A stretch of DNA of 64,000 bases from Rachicladosporium sp. CCFEE 5018 (Eukaryota; Ascomycota; Dothideomycetes; Cladosporiales; Cladosporiaceae), in NCBI GenBank assembly GCA_002077045.2, contig KZ111142.1:1731151-1795150 (forward strand), given 5' to 3'. Positions 1 to 9,800 of this stretch are shown here, in pieces. The number at the start of each line of letters is the position of its first letter. Position 1 is the stretch's first letter. Below the pieces are notes generated by a model. It searched no databases. It was not told the DNA's origin and saw only the letters and a program-made list of their open reading frames with translations. The translations under genes were made by a program, and so were the position numbers.

Positions 1-125
1 GCGAGCGGGTTTCCGCCATAGTCGTAGGGCTTGCGCTGCTTAGTTGCGGCAGCGTGGTCATGTCCGTTGATGCCGTTGACATCTTTCTCGACGTTGAGCG
101 CCGTTTGATCGTGAGAGGTCGCCAT
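1..125 (-). CDS. GPR1/FUN34/YaaH (acetate transporter family) gene, 5' end only, C1 copy
   Basis: The first 41 codons of the same transporter that is complete at 17505-18491; the window edge cuts the rest. The start ATG is at 125 on the minus strand and the reading matches the complete copy residue for residue, with synonymous changes only (for example the AAATKQ codons near residues 25-29). This stretch is the cytosolic, hydrophilic N-terminus, so no membrane segment is visible here. Identity of the gene rests entirely on the complete copy. Confidence 0.85.
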   Translation of the reverse strand, partial: MATSHDQTALNVEKDVNGINGHDHAAATKQRKPYDYGGNPL

Positions 126-250
126 CAGTACTGGAGTATGCCTTCGCTAGGATAGAGCAAGAAAGGAAGAGGAAAACAAACAACACTACCAACGTCTTCA
201 GGAAATCGTAAAGTGGAGAACAGAGACAACAGCACGAGGACCGGGATGGA

Positions 251-256
251 TATATA
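251..256 (-). promoter_or_regulatory. Possible TATA box of the transporter gene (C1)
   Basis: TATATA about 126 bases upstream of the minus-strand ATG at 125, in a locally A/T-rich spot inside a G/C-balanced region. The same element stands at 18617-18622 at the same distance from the complete gene. Position and conservation are the only support. Confidence 0.35.
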
Positions 257-1530
257 GCTTGTCAACGAGCACGGCTTACAGTCACTAGCGCCACTCTAGC
301 AGAGATGAGAGCAACTGCAACGGGGTGAGCAGCGCGCATGTGTGTGTGGGGAGACCCTCATCGGAAGATGGCAACAGTCTGGAGAGAGTGTGGAGCCTGA
401 AGCGGCCTTCGGTTCTGAGGACAAATGGAGACCAGGGGAGGTCATCTCTCACAGGTCCGGCAAATTGATTGCTGAGCATGGGGATCAGACGACTTTCGCC
501 AGCCTCGCGAGACCGAGCGTGCCGTGTACATCCGTGGTGTCTTGTCGAGAAATGATGTTTGCTGACTGTTGCGACGGCACCTGCGCCGTGGAGATGTCCA
601 TCTCAGACGCGATTGACTCTCGCTGTTGGCAACGTTTCGATTGCTCGGCCGACGATCCATGACGCGCCCCAGACTCGTCCCCGCGAATGGAGATTTGGAA
701 GTGAAATCTGCTTTGGTCACGAACGGAACACGGGTGGAGATGCGCTTGGCTGACGCACCCTTGCACACTAGCGTCCCTGGAGGCGCTTGCCCAGAAGGTA
801 GACGAGTGCTTGTCACCATGCGGTGGTAGCTTGTATTATCGACCAAGTGGTATTTGAAGGGCGAGGATTCGAATTACCATCGTAGCATATCGCGCACAAG
901 CGCTGGTGCTGACCTCGATGAAATGGCTCATCACTGTATTGTGTGCGGGTCGCCGTGAGCATCGTCTGGGTACAGTGAGTTGTCATCTCTGGCAGCAACC
1001 GCGAAGCGATTGGCTGCTAGGAGATCTCAGTTCGCTTCTTCTGTCATGTTTGCTCGCTGCAGAATCCCATTCCCCACGCCCTGCCCCGCCTCCGAGGCTC
1101 GTACTTGAGATATACTTTCTGTATTTGATGCGATACTTCAAGTCTTCGAAGTCCGCTCGAAAACGAGTCGCAGCACTAGAGAAGTCGAGACGCCGTTCCA
1201 ACAACATAATCACTATGGCTCCGCGACCCGTATGCACGCTCCTTCACGCGAGACCCAACACAGTGGTAAACAGCCAGGCCTACTCCGGGAGCTCACCTTA
1301 CAGCCCGCAACCGCTATGTTTGTCCTTCTGCACAACCACCTTACCTTAATCCGGCCCGCAGAACAAGCACGCAAGAGGCTTGAACCTGGGCGGATCGTGG
1401 ACGGGCAGCAGAGCCGCTAGCTGGAAGTCAACTCATCGGCACTGGTGGTGTCGTCGGATTCAAAGCTGCCCTGTCGTTGTCGTTGCCACAGTGCATTTCT
1501 CGCAGCTCGTTTTTGCGATGCAGCGAGAGG

Positions 1531-1546
1531 CGTACTGTACAGTACG
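1531..1546. repeat. Perfect 16-bp palindrome, C1 copy
   Basis: CGTACTGTACAGTACG reads the same on both strands with no spacer. It is unchanged in the second copy at 19874-19889 although flanking bases differ. It could be a dimeric regulator site or chance; no gene lies within 900 bases on either side. Confidence 0.6.
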
Positions 1547-2519
1547 TGAGTTGCAGCTCATTAGCGGCGTCCGGAACATTTCATCTCAAGGCCAATTACA
1601 GCCCTGTGCTCTTTAGCCTGTAAATGAGCTGGCGCCATCTTCAGCGCAACTTTACCCGCAGGTCTCAGCTCTCTCGCCTGGACCTCAGATGTCAAATGCC
1701 GGACACCAACACATATGGCATGCTCAATGCAGGTCCGAATCAGCTCTGAAGTCTGATAGGGCGATGATCATGAGATTGTTGTGCGGCAGCTTGATGTCGC
1801 CTTCTACAGTACACTCTCCGTGTGTTTCGAACATGATTGACGCTCTGACTACACAGCGCCTCCGCAGTCCGGCAAAACAGTCCTGGAGACGGGAGCAAGA
1901 CAATGCAGAGTCCAGAGATGTTCGCAGTCACTCTGCTCCTCAGACGTCGGGGCATGGCGAACTCGGTGTGTGTCAGAGCGTGGAAGTCTACAACTGCGAG
2001 CGCTCATCCAAGAGTCGGATGGTCTCTTAGTCTTGACAGAAAGTGGACTACCTCAGGCGCGGCGACAACGAATCACCTAGCCAAGGTACAATGTGTTGGT
2101 CTAAGTTGATGCGTGCATATCATCCTAAAGGCTACGTTGTCTCTTCCATCCCGCAGGAGCAAGACTCAATACTCGCGATACGCTCCATTATCTTGTCAGG
2201 ATCTCAGGACTCTTGGAACAGCGAAAGTAAGAAGGGGTGCTGCCACTGCTGTTGTGATGCTAGCGTAAGTGCCCGAGTCCAAAGCGAGGTGGAGTAGACG
2301 TGTAAGTAACTCCTTCCTCATCAATGTACGACGTAGTTGCCTATCGGCACATAAGTACAACTTAATCTCAACCTCACTTCTTCCGTTCATGAGACACGAT
2401 GATGGGGAAGATCACGTATTGTTGCAAAGACAGCATCTCATACTCTCCGTACCTTAGGGCCCACATGACTGGCACTGGAAGAGCAAATCAACGGACGTGA
2501 CTCTTGTCTTCATGGCGAC

Positions 2520-3411
2520 CTAATTCGCTGTAGCGCCGCCATCAGCCGTCCATGCAGCGCCATTGATGATCGAGGCAGCGTCGGAACAGAGGTACAACAC
2601 CAATGCGGATACTTTCGCAGTATCGACTTGCAAATCAGCTTTCTCCGGAACTACCAGGTAGTCAGTCGCATTTTTCCAGCTATCGCGGCTTGACCCATCC
2701 GACAACTTACAAGTAATACGCATGGCACCCATGCCTTCCATGTTCACGCCTTGGGCAAGCGAGTTTGCGATGTTGGTCGCCATGCCACCTGGCAAAATGG
2801 CGTTGCACCGAATGCCTTTCGACGCGTAAAAGAAGCCAGTGTTCTTGGTTAGGCCAAGCAGACCATGTTTGCTGGCAGTATATGCCGCGCCTGCAAAACA
2901 TCAGCGAGGTCAACTTGTGGCCACCTCGGGGGCGATGCCTACCACAGGTGAAGCCTCGGAACGACGCGATCGACCCGATGTTTACGATAGCTCCCTTCTT
3001 TCCTTCGCTCAAGAACTCGTTGACGGCGGCCTTGCAGACCAGCGCAGGTGCAGTGAGGTTCAATGCGATTACGGCGTCCCAGATCGCCTTGTCCATGGCA
3101 CCGACCGGGTCAAATCTGTCGATTCTTCCAGCATTGTTGACGACAAAGTCGATGGACTTGAAGGCTTTCTTTCCCTCAGCGAAGAGCTCGTCGATGCTGC
3201 CGTCTTTCGTGATGTCCAATTTGAGCACGAGTGTACGGTCCGGGTACGCCAACGAGACCTTCTCCTTGAAGTCAGAGATCAGGTCGTCGTTGATGTCGCA
3301 GGTGATCACGTTTGTACCGGCTTCGAGAAACGCCTCTGCAATGGCACGCCCAAGTCCGCCACAGCCGCCCGTTACTATCGCTGTCTTCTGCGCGAATTCG
3401 GAGGGCGCCAT
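2520..3411 (-). CDS. Classical short-chain dehydrogenase/reductase (SDR), C1 copy
   Basis: An NAD(P)-dependent oxidoreductase, probably cytosolic; the substrate cannot be told. Exons 3411-2943, 2890-2711 and 2650-2520 give 259 aa, the usual length for classical SDRs. Visible motifs are the glycine-rich TGGCGGLG at residues 14-21, Asp39 at the end of beta-2 (favouring NAD over NADP), NNAG at 92-95, catalytic Ser147, and YTASK with Tyr160 and Lys164. The first intron (2891-2942) is certain because it restores the Y-x-x-x-K segment. The second (2651-2710) has GTAAGT, CTGAC and TAG signals but is 60 bases long without an in-frame stop, so a 279-aa unspliced form is also readable. The start ATG at 3411 is in a good context (GCCATGG in the plus-strand complement). 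The gene is divergent from the BCS1-like gene. Its second copy is at 20875-21766. Confidence 0.9.
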
Positions 3412-4065
3412 GGTGTTGTCGTGAAGAAAGTAAGAGATGGAGGACCTTTGTGATATGGAAAATGCTCTGGTGGTACGTTCAAATCACACCGTGTTGACAC
3501 TCTGCCTGAAGCAGGCTATCATTTACAATGCATCGAGTCAAGAGCCTCAGCTGAGTCGAATATGTGCCACCAAGTGGCCAATGCAGTGAGCAACAACTTA
3601 CGATACCTTCGCGGATGTATAGTCATCCGAAGCTACCCTTGGAAGGATGCACAGCGCGCCAACATCTGGTAGGATGTTGATCGTACCACTTCAAGGAAGA
3701 TGACTTGGTTGGCAGTAAGACGGCAAGCCGCCAGTTTGCTCATCGGTGCCTGGCCTGGGATTGCAAAGTAGCATGCGAAAGCGAGCTCAAATCGTACTCG
3801 ATTGATCTTCGAAAATGGACAGCACTGGCCGCTGACATCAAGTGCCCCGCAGTTGACGCCTCCACGCGACCTGCATGCAATCTCGGTAGCGCGCAGCAGG
3901 CAGCTGCAGCTCTGTTGGGGGATCGTGCAGGACGCGAGGTGCAGCCCGTCATGGTAGCCTGGAATCATGAACCTCAGCCCTTAGACGATCATGCCTAGCA
4001 TAGTGATCGAAGTTGCACTGATGAGTTGTTGAATTGTTGAGACATCTCCTCCATACACCACCATC
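3412..4065. other. Divergent promoter region between SDR and BCS1-like gene, C1 copy
   Basis: About 650 bases shared by two divergently read genes. No gene seen. The first 90 bases differ from the second copy at several sites. From about 3510 onward the copies are the same apart from a 12-base block near 3822-3833 present only here and one nearby substitution. Confidence 0.6.
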
Positions 4066-5155
4066 ATGACGCTCGGCTCGAGACCAGCACCGCCAGCTCA
4101 CAACCACACCTCCCGCGCCTACTTCGAGCATGCCACAGCACCTCGCATCAACACCGATGCCGTGCTAGTCACTGCCCTCCGCGCCGAATATCCTAATTTA
4201 CACCTCACGGTCGTCCCTCATACGAGCATCGACCTCTTTGGCTATGCTCGTGCCGGCAACGCTGGTCTAGCTGCCATCGACAGCGAGAAAGATCGCTTGA
4301 CATGGCGGCGCTTCATTTCACCTGCTACTCGCCTAGATGGCGATACTGGCGATCTAGGGACGGAACTCAAATTCGGGAAATTCCTTCTCGATTGGCACAA
4401 CACAGAATACATTGTACACATCGCCGACTGCAGAGACGGCAGTTCTGCATACCCGAGCCTTGTGAACCAGTACGTCCTCTCGCCTTCCGTCGCTACCACG
4501 AACGTACTGCTTCTTGAGGCAGGCAAGTGGACGTCCACCCTGCACGCCGAGATCTGGGTCTTCGACGGAGGCTACTGGCAGAAATCCCGCGAGCTCTACG
4601 AGTCTATCGTAAAGGCCAGTTGGGATGATGTGATCCTCGATCCTGCCATGAAGAAATCACTTCAAGCAGATGTCAAAAATTTCTTCGCCTCGCGAGAGAC
4701 CTACGCAAAGCTCAAAGTTCCCTGGAAGCGAGGCATCATCTACTATGGACCACCCGGCAACGGCAAGACAATCAGCGTCAAGGCGACCATGAACCTGCTT
4801 TACAAGCGGTCTCCGCCAATCCCGACACTGTACGTGCGGTCGCTATCCAGCTTCGCAGGTCCAGAGTACAGCATCAAGCAGATCTTCGGTCTCGCGCGCC
4901 GTACAGCACCCTGCTACCTCGTCTTCGAGGATCTAGACTCGCTGGTCACCCCGTTCGTACGGTCGTATTTCCTCAACGAGGTCGATGGCATCCGCAAGAA
5001 CGAAGGCATACTCATGCTAGGCTCCACAAACCATCTCGACCTGCTGGACCCGGGTATTGCGAAGCGACCGAGTAGGTTCGATAGGAAATATCTCTTCAAC
5101 AACCCCAATGCAGACGAAAGGGAACAGTATGCGAAGTTCTGGCAGAAAAAGCTCG
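4066..5155 (+). CDS. BCS1-like AAA ATPase, 3' end lost in gap, C1 copy
   Basis: An AAA-type ATPase of the fungal BCS1-like group. Visible here are an N-terminal domain of about 200 residues, Walker A GPPGNGKT at 228-235, a Walker B region around LVFEDLDS near residue 285, a sensor-1-like GSTNHLD, and the RPSRFDRK arginine segment. No transmembrane helix or mitochondrial targeting sequence is evident, unlike true Bcs1, so I infer a soluble relative of unknown substrate. The ATG at 4066 is the first in frame. The gap interrupts it after FWQKKL (363 residues). The missing C-terminus is on the reverse strand at 63167-64000, which overlaps this copy from residue 216 and suggests a full length near 492 aa. 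The codons read after the gap belong to another contig and should not be joined to it. Confidence 0.85.
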
Positions 5156-5255
5156 NNNNNNNNNNNNNNNNNNNNNNNNNNNNNNNNNNNNNNNNNNNNN
5201 NNNNNNNNNNNNNNNNNNNNNNNNNNNNNNNNNNNNNNNNNNNNNNNNNNNNNNN
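5156..5255. other. Assembly gap, 100 N (C1/C2)
   Basis: Exactly 100 N, the customary placeholder for a gap of unknown size. The left flank is inside the BCS1-like gene. The right flank is unrelated sequence. The last 445 bases before the gap match the reverse complement of 63556-64000, so C1 probably continues naturally into reversed C4, not into C2. Confidence 0.98.
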
Positions 5256-5797
5256 CCAAAATCACGGGTGGACAGCAGAGTGGACAACATTCGAATGAAG
5301 GCACCATGCCACCGCGTTTCGAGCGCAGATCTAGTGCGACATCTACATCTCATGGTTCCGGCAGCCGGAGGAATCGATGGCGCACGTACCAACGAAACGC
5401 CGGGCGCGCCGGCTCCCAAAACATTGCCGAGAGTGAACGGTCTGGCGAATCAAGAGACCACATAACAGCGCTCAGCGATGGTCCTCTTGAATCGTCACCA
5501 GCCGAGACCGATGCGACTGACTCCGACTCCTCAGCATACGAGCACCCTCCCCAGCGGCGAGACGTAAGCCATGGTTCGGTAGTGTCGCCAGATGGTCGAC
5601 GTCGCCACACGAGCCCATTGTACACCACAAGGACCATAGAACCCGAAGATGTGGAAACTAGCACGGGTGCGAGAAGAAGCTCTACGACACCCATCCCGGC
5701 GACCGCTAGACTTATTAATGACGGGTCGTGGTTCAACCTATTGGCGCGTGCGAGGAACTCCTTGGCCCAACGAACTGTTGGCATGCCAACCAGATGA
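5256..5797 (+). CDS. 3' end of an unidentified CDS (low-complexity tail)
   Basis: An open plus frame from the contig edge to a TGA at 5795-5797, about 180 codons. The product is rich in Ser, Thr, Arg, Asp and Glu with no recognisable domain, typical of a disordered C-terminal tail. The beginning is lost in the gap, so neither start nor family can be given. A minus-strand frame (5350-5811) overlaps it but has a less natural composition. Low certainty that it is coding. Confidence 0.35.
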
Positions 5798-6876
5798 GAA
5801 GCGTGCCTCAACCTCGTAAACTAGCGAGACGAGTGTGATCAATATGTACGAAGGGAACCCTGGGAGACTTACTGGAGACATGGACCTATGCGTTGTGCTA
5901 TGTACCTGACCACCACTATACTTTCCCGGCCTGTGTATCTCGATACTCCACTTCCCGACCCTATGATCTACCGGGAAGCGCCTCGCTGTTCGCTATTGCT
6001 TCGATACCAAGCGCCGACGTAACGGCGCTAGATAGGTCAAGCCCAACGAAAGAAATCCCCCATGTCCTTCCCGGTTTCCTCACGTGCTGGTGCCATTTTT
6101 CGTGTACACCACGATCCTCCCCGCCCCTAAACAAGCCTCCGGTCTATTCCGCTATAAGCAAGAGCACAACTCCCCGATATCAAATCTTGTCTAGCAGCCA
6201 CTCAGTTAGCAGCAGACGCGGTGTTGGAGCTGTTCTACGATCGATTTGGAGGGAAGCTTGAGTGGTCAGGCTGCTTCTTTGACCCATTCAGGCGTCCGAA
6301 AGAGTGATCGAACATACCCAAGGTCAATGACTTTGTCGTACCTTGAGTAATCGTGCAAGTCTCCCTGATTTTCGAATTCGATGACCGTCGTGCCATTTCG
6401 GCTTCTCCGCAAGCCTGGAGCACTTCGCCCACGGCAAGGTCGACATACGATCAGTGCCACTAAGATGTTGCGCTTCGTTGAGTTCTCGGACCGAGAGAAA
6501 CACATAAACATAGCCTCTCTTTGAGAAATTCAGCGTAGCTATTAACAGTCACAGCTCAGTGGAGAGGCGCATGGGTTGCTCTCGAAAAGCAAGGGGAGGG
6601 AATATACAACAACAGCTGGCTAGATGAAAATTCCGACCACAAATCTAGTGGAACAAGGCTGATGTGCATGTCTTTGCAACTACTTACAATCTCGCTATCA
6701 TGTTCACCCATACTGTGCATACCAATTTCCCACTCTCCCAATCCGAGTGTCCCCCGGGAAGCGGCCTCGCTGTCCGCCTTCCATCCGATGCCCGTCAAAC
6801 GCCAAGGTTGAAAGTCACAGTAAAGACTGACTGACGAAAGAAATACACCCTTCGATACCGTCCCCTTGATGCAGTC
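5798..6876. other. Intergenic region containing a decayed WSC-gene fragment
   Basis: No intact gene. The stretch around 5940-6215 aligns with about 6718-7035, the 3' flank and last codons of the neighbouring WSC gene. The rest (6216-6717) shows nothing I can name. Confidence 0.6.
5940..6215 (-). pseudogene. Degenerate duplicate of the 3' end of the WSC-domain gene
   Basis: Shared blocks in the same order as 6718-7035: a CCGGGAAGCG..CCTCGCTG block, ACGAAAGAAAT, CTCACGTGCT, then CACGATCCTCCCCGCCCC, which in the live gene lies within its last codons. Spacing to the live copy is about 780-800 bases. The copy has lost the reading frame. It looks like an old tandem duplication of which only the 3' part survives. 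One stretch (near 6177-6200) differs from its counterpart only by C-to-T and G-to-A changes. Confidence 0.6.
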
Positions 6877-9800
6877 TCACGTGCTCGTCCCATTATTAGT
6901 ATAGATCACGATCCTCCCCGCCCCACCACAGACCTCCGTTGCGTTTCCTTTGCAAGCATAGTCGCACCCAGCTGATATTGGGTCCTGCCCGGCGGCCATC
7001 AATAATGTCGCAGGTGGAGTGTTACTCGCGAAACACTCTTGCGAAAATTCAGCACCGCAGAAGCTGTATCCCAGCGTCTGGCAAGCAGACATGCAGTTGG
7101 CGATACTCGCGTTCGCCGCTCCACCGTATGCCGCCAGACTCACGCCATTCTGCAGTGTGCGAGATCCAGTCGAGTCGCTGTAGCAGGCCATGAGATTCCA
7201 GCTCTTGTATGACGGACGTGCGAAGAGCGTCTGCACCCAGCTGCTGTCCGCGTACACGCTCAGACGGTCAGCGGCGCCGCACTTCTGCGTGGCGTCGCCT
7301 TTGCAAGCCATGCTACACTCTGTGTCCGTGGAAGCTTTGGAAGTGGGCGCGTTGTTCCCGCACCAACATTCGCTGCTATATTCAGATCCCGAGTATTGGT
7401 AGCCCAGGGAGCGGCAGGCTAGGGCGCATTGAGCTGGGGTCTGGGAGTTGGAAGTGCCGTTGTTGTAGGGGAGGGTGCGGGTGCCGGCATTATCTATATA
7501 GCAACCAGAGTAGGAGATGGAGGATGGCAGGGAGGGGCTTGAACTGGTTGTTGTTGAGGAGATGGTAGAGGAGGAGGAGGTGGTCGAGGTCGTTGTAGGC
7601 GGGACCGGTGTAGTTAGTGAGGTAGTGCTGGTGGTGGATGTTGTTGATGTAGTAATAGGGGCTGTAGATGTGGTCGTGGTGAAGCTTGTTGATGTGGTAG
7701 TAGGGACTGTAGCTGTGCTCGTCGTGGAGCTTGTCGAGAAGGTGGTGGAAAATGTGGTGGTGGAAGTGGTCGGGAGTGACGTCGTGCTTGAAGACGTTGT
7801 GGTCGCAGTCGTCGATGTACTCGAAGATGTCGTGGTCAATGTAGCGGACGTAGATGACGAAGTGGTTGTGACAACCACGCTTGTAGAGGACGACGTGGAT
7901 GAGGTCGTCAGAGTGGTCGACGAAGTCGTGGACAGACCGCCAACGATCAACTTCGCGCCCCATACATTGGGATTGCTGTTGCCTCCACCAATTGCATTCT
8001 TGAGATAACAGCCTGCACCCAGCATTGACAGGTCCAGACACCCAGGAGTGGCGTCACATGCACCAATGCATTGAGTGAAGTTGTCCACGGTCGTGGAAGC
8101 GAAGTCTCCCCCAGCGCGATCGACGAAGCACTCTATTAGAAAGCGCTGGCCTGACGGCGCAGTGAAGACAGTGTTGTTCGACCCAGGGCAGGAGGCCGGC
8201 GTTGGGGCTGCTGAGGTCGTTGCACTCGTGGAGGACGATGAGCTCGTGCTTGTTGTAGACGTAGTTGAGGTTGTCGATGTCGTGGCTGGTAGCGTGACAT
8301 ATCTAGCTCCCCAGATGCCAGGAGCGCTATTAGCAGGGCCCAGACTGCGTTTCAAGTAGCACGCCGAGCCACTCAGGCTCACATCCACGCACTGCGGAGT
8401 GCTGGAGCACAACTCAACGCAGCCTTGGAAGTTCGCGACGGTGGCAGAGGAGATGTCTCCGCCATAGTGATCTGTGTCGCATTCTATCAGAAATGCCCGG
8501 CCGCCGCTGATATAGGTGGTTCCGTTCGATGCAGGGCATGCTAACACAGTCGGTGAAACAGTAGCGCTCGACGTCGTAGTACTGATAGTACTCGCCGTGC
8601 TAGACGATGTTGAGCCAGGCGGCAATACCTTCGCACCCCAGATGCCGGGAGCACTGCCTGCAGGTCCAAGTACCGATTTTAGGTAACATGTCGTGCCGCC
8701 GGAAAGTGAGACGTCGACACAGGTCGCGGTCTTATCGCAAGCGTCGGTACAACCTTGAAAGTTCGCCACCTGCAGCATCTGCAAATCGCCGCCTTGATGA
8801 TCCACGTCACACTCTACGATGAACTTCTGTCCTGTGGAACCAGTATAGACGGTACCATTGGAAGCAGGACAGGTCACTGGAGTGGCGCTGGCGGTAGCAC
8901 TGACAGTGGATGAGATCGTGGTCGAAGTCGACGTCGAAGCCACCAATCTGGCACCCCAGACGTTCGGCGAATTGACTGCATCCCCTACGCCTGATTTAAG
9001 GTAGCAAGCAGACCCCAGGAACGCAGCATCAACGCACTGTGCGGTGCTGGAGCAGAGGTCGATGCAAGCTCTAAAGCTGCTGACAGTGGCTGATGTCAGG
9101 TCTTGACCAAAGTGGTCTGTCCCGCACTCAACCACAAAGCTCTTACCGTTCGATGCGACGACGGTATTGTTGGAGGCAGGGCAGTCTGCAACAGGGGCGC
9201 CAGAGCTCGTTGGTGTAGTTCCGGGAGCGCTCGACGTGGTAGTGGGCGCAGTATATGTCGTGTCGACATATAGTGTTAATCGGTAGCTGGCGCCGCAGTA
9301 CTCAAGGGTGTTGTTGGCGCAGGTCATACTGCACTCGCCAGTGTTGGTGAGGTTCGCAAGCGGCGAGATAGAGCTCCCGCAATAGCACTCCGCAGAATAT
9401 TCAACCCCGAAGTACTTTGAGCCTTTGCAGAAGTTTGCGCAGTTTTCCAGAGTCATGAAGTTGCCAGCAGTCGCCGGACCAGCCAATGCCCTAGAGCCGT
9501 CGGACGCCTCAATCAAACAGCCCTGCGAATACCAATTGCCATTGATGGTCTCTGGCATACTCGGTGGCGGCAGGATCTTCGGGGTGCCGTTCGAGAAGAC
9601 TGAGAGACGACTGATGCCACCACACATCTCGGTCGTATTGCCGGCACAGCCCATGTTGCATGAGCCCTCGATCACTCGCTGCGCTTGGTATGTCATCGCG
9701 GAGCCGCAATAGCATTGTGACGAGTATTCTATTCCAGCCACGCTGTAGCCTTGGCTCACGCACGCCGCCGTACACAGCTCGATGGTGGTCGAGCTGTTGT

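Larger units (their letters stand above)
126..2519. other. Intergenic region between transporter and SDR, C1 copy
   Basis: About 2.4 kb with no gene I can support. The open frames here start with GTG or TTG, have no recognisable domain, and are broken by indels relative to the second copy (18492-20874). A TATATA element lies at 251-256, about 126 bases upstream of the transporter ATG, and is kept in both copies. A perfect 16-base palindrome lies at 1531-1546. Indels against the other copy include a 24-base block near 975-998 that is present only here. Confidence 0.7.

Noticed and set aside
126..2519. RIP between the C1 and C2 copies
   Set aside because: Differences are a mixture of transitions, transversions and indels with no C-to-T bias visible, and both copies keep intact genes.
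2707..2890. SDR ending of 234 residues read straight through the first intron
   Set aside because: Reading through 2891-2942 destroys the YxxxK active site; splicing restores it in both copies.
1..4854. Segmental tandem duplication of transporter-SDR-ATPase block in the genome
   Set aside because: The only evidence is juxtaposition across N gaps; two homeologous contigs explain it more simply.
5057..5797. Single frame running from the BCS1-like gene through the N gap into C2
   Set aside because: It is open only because N codons are read through; the two sides are different contigs and, on the left, the wrong frame for the ATPase.
7517..8008. 163-codon Val/Glu-rich open frame on the plus strand
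   Set aside because: Exact antisense of the Thr/Ser spacer of the WSC gene; the composition is a by-product of strand skew.
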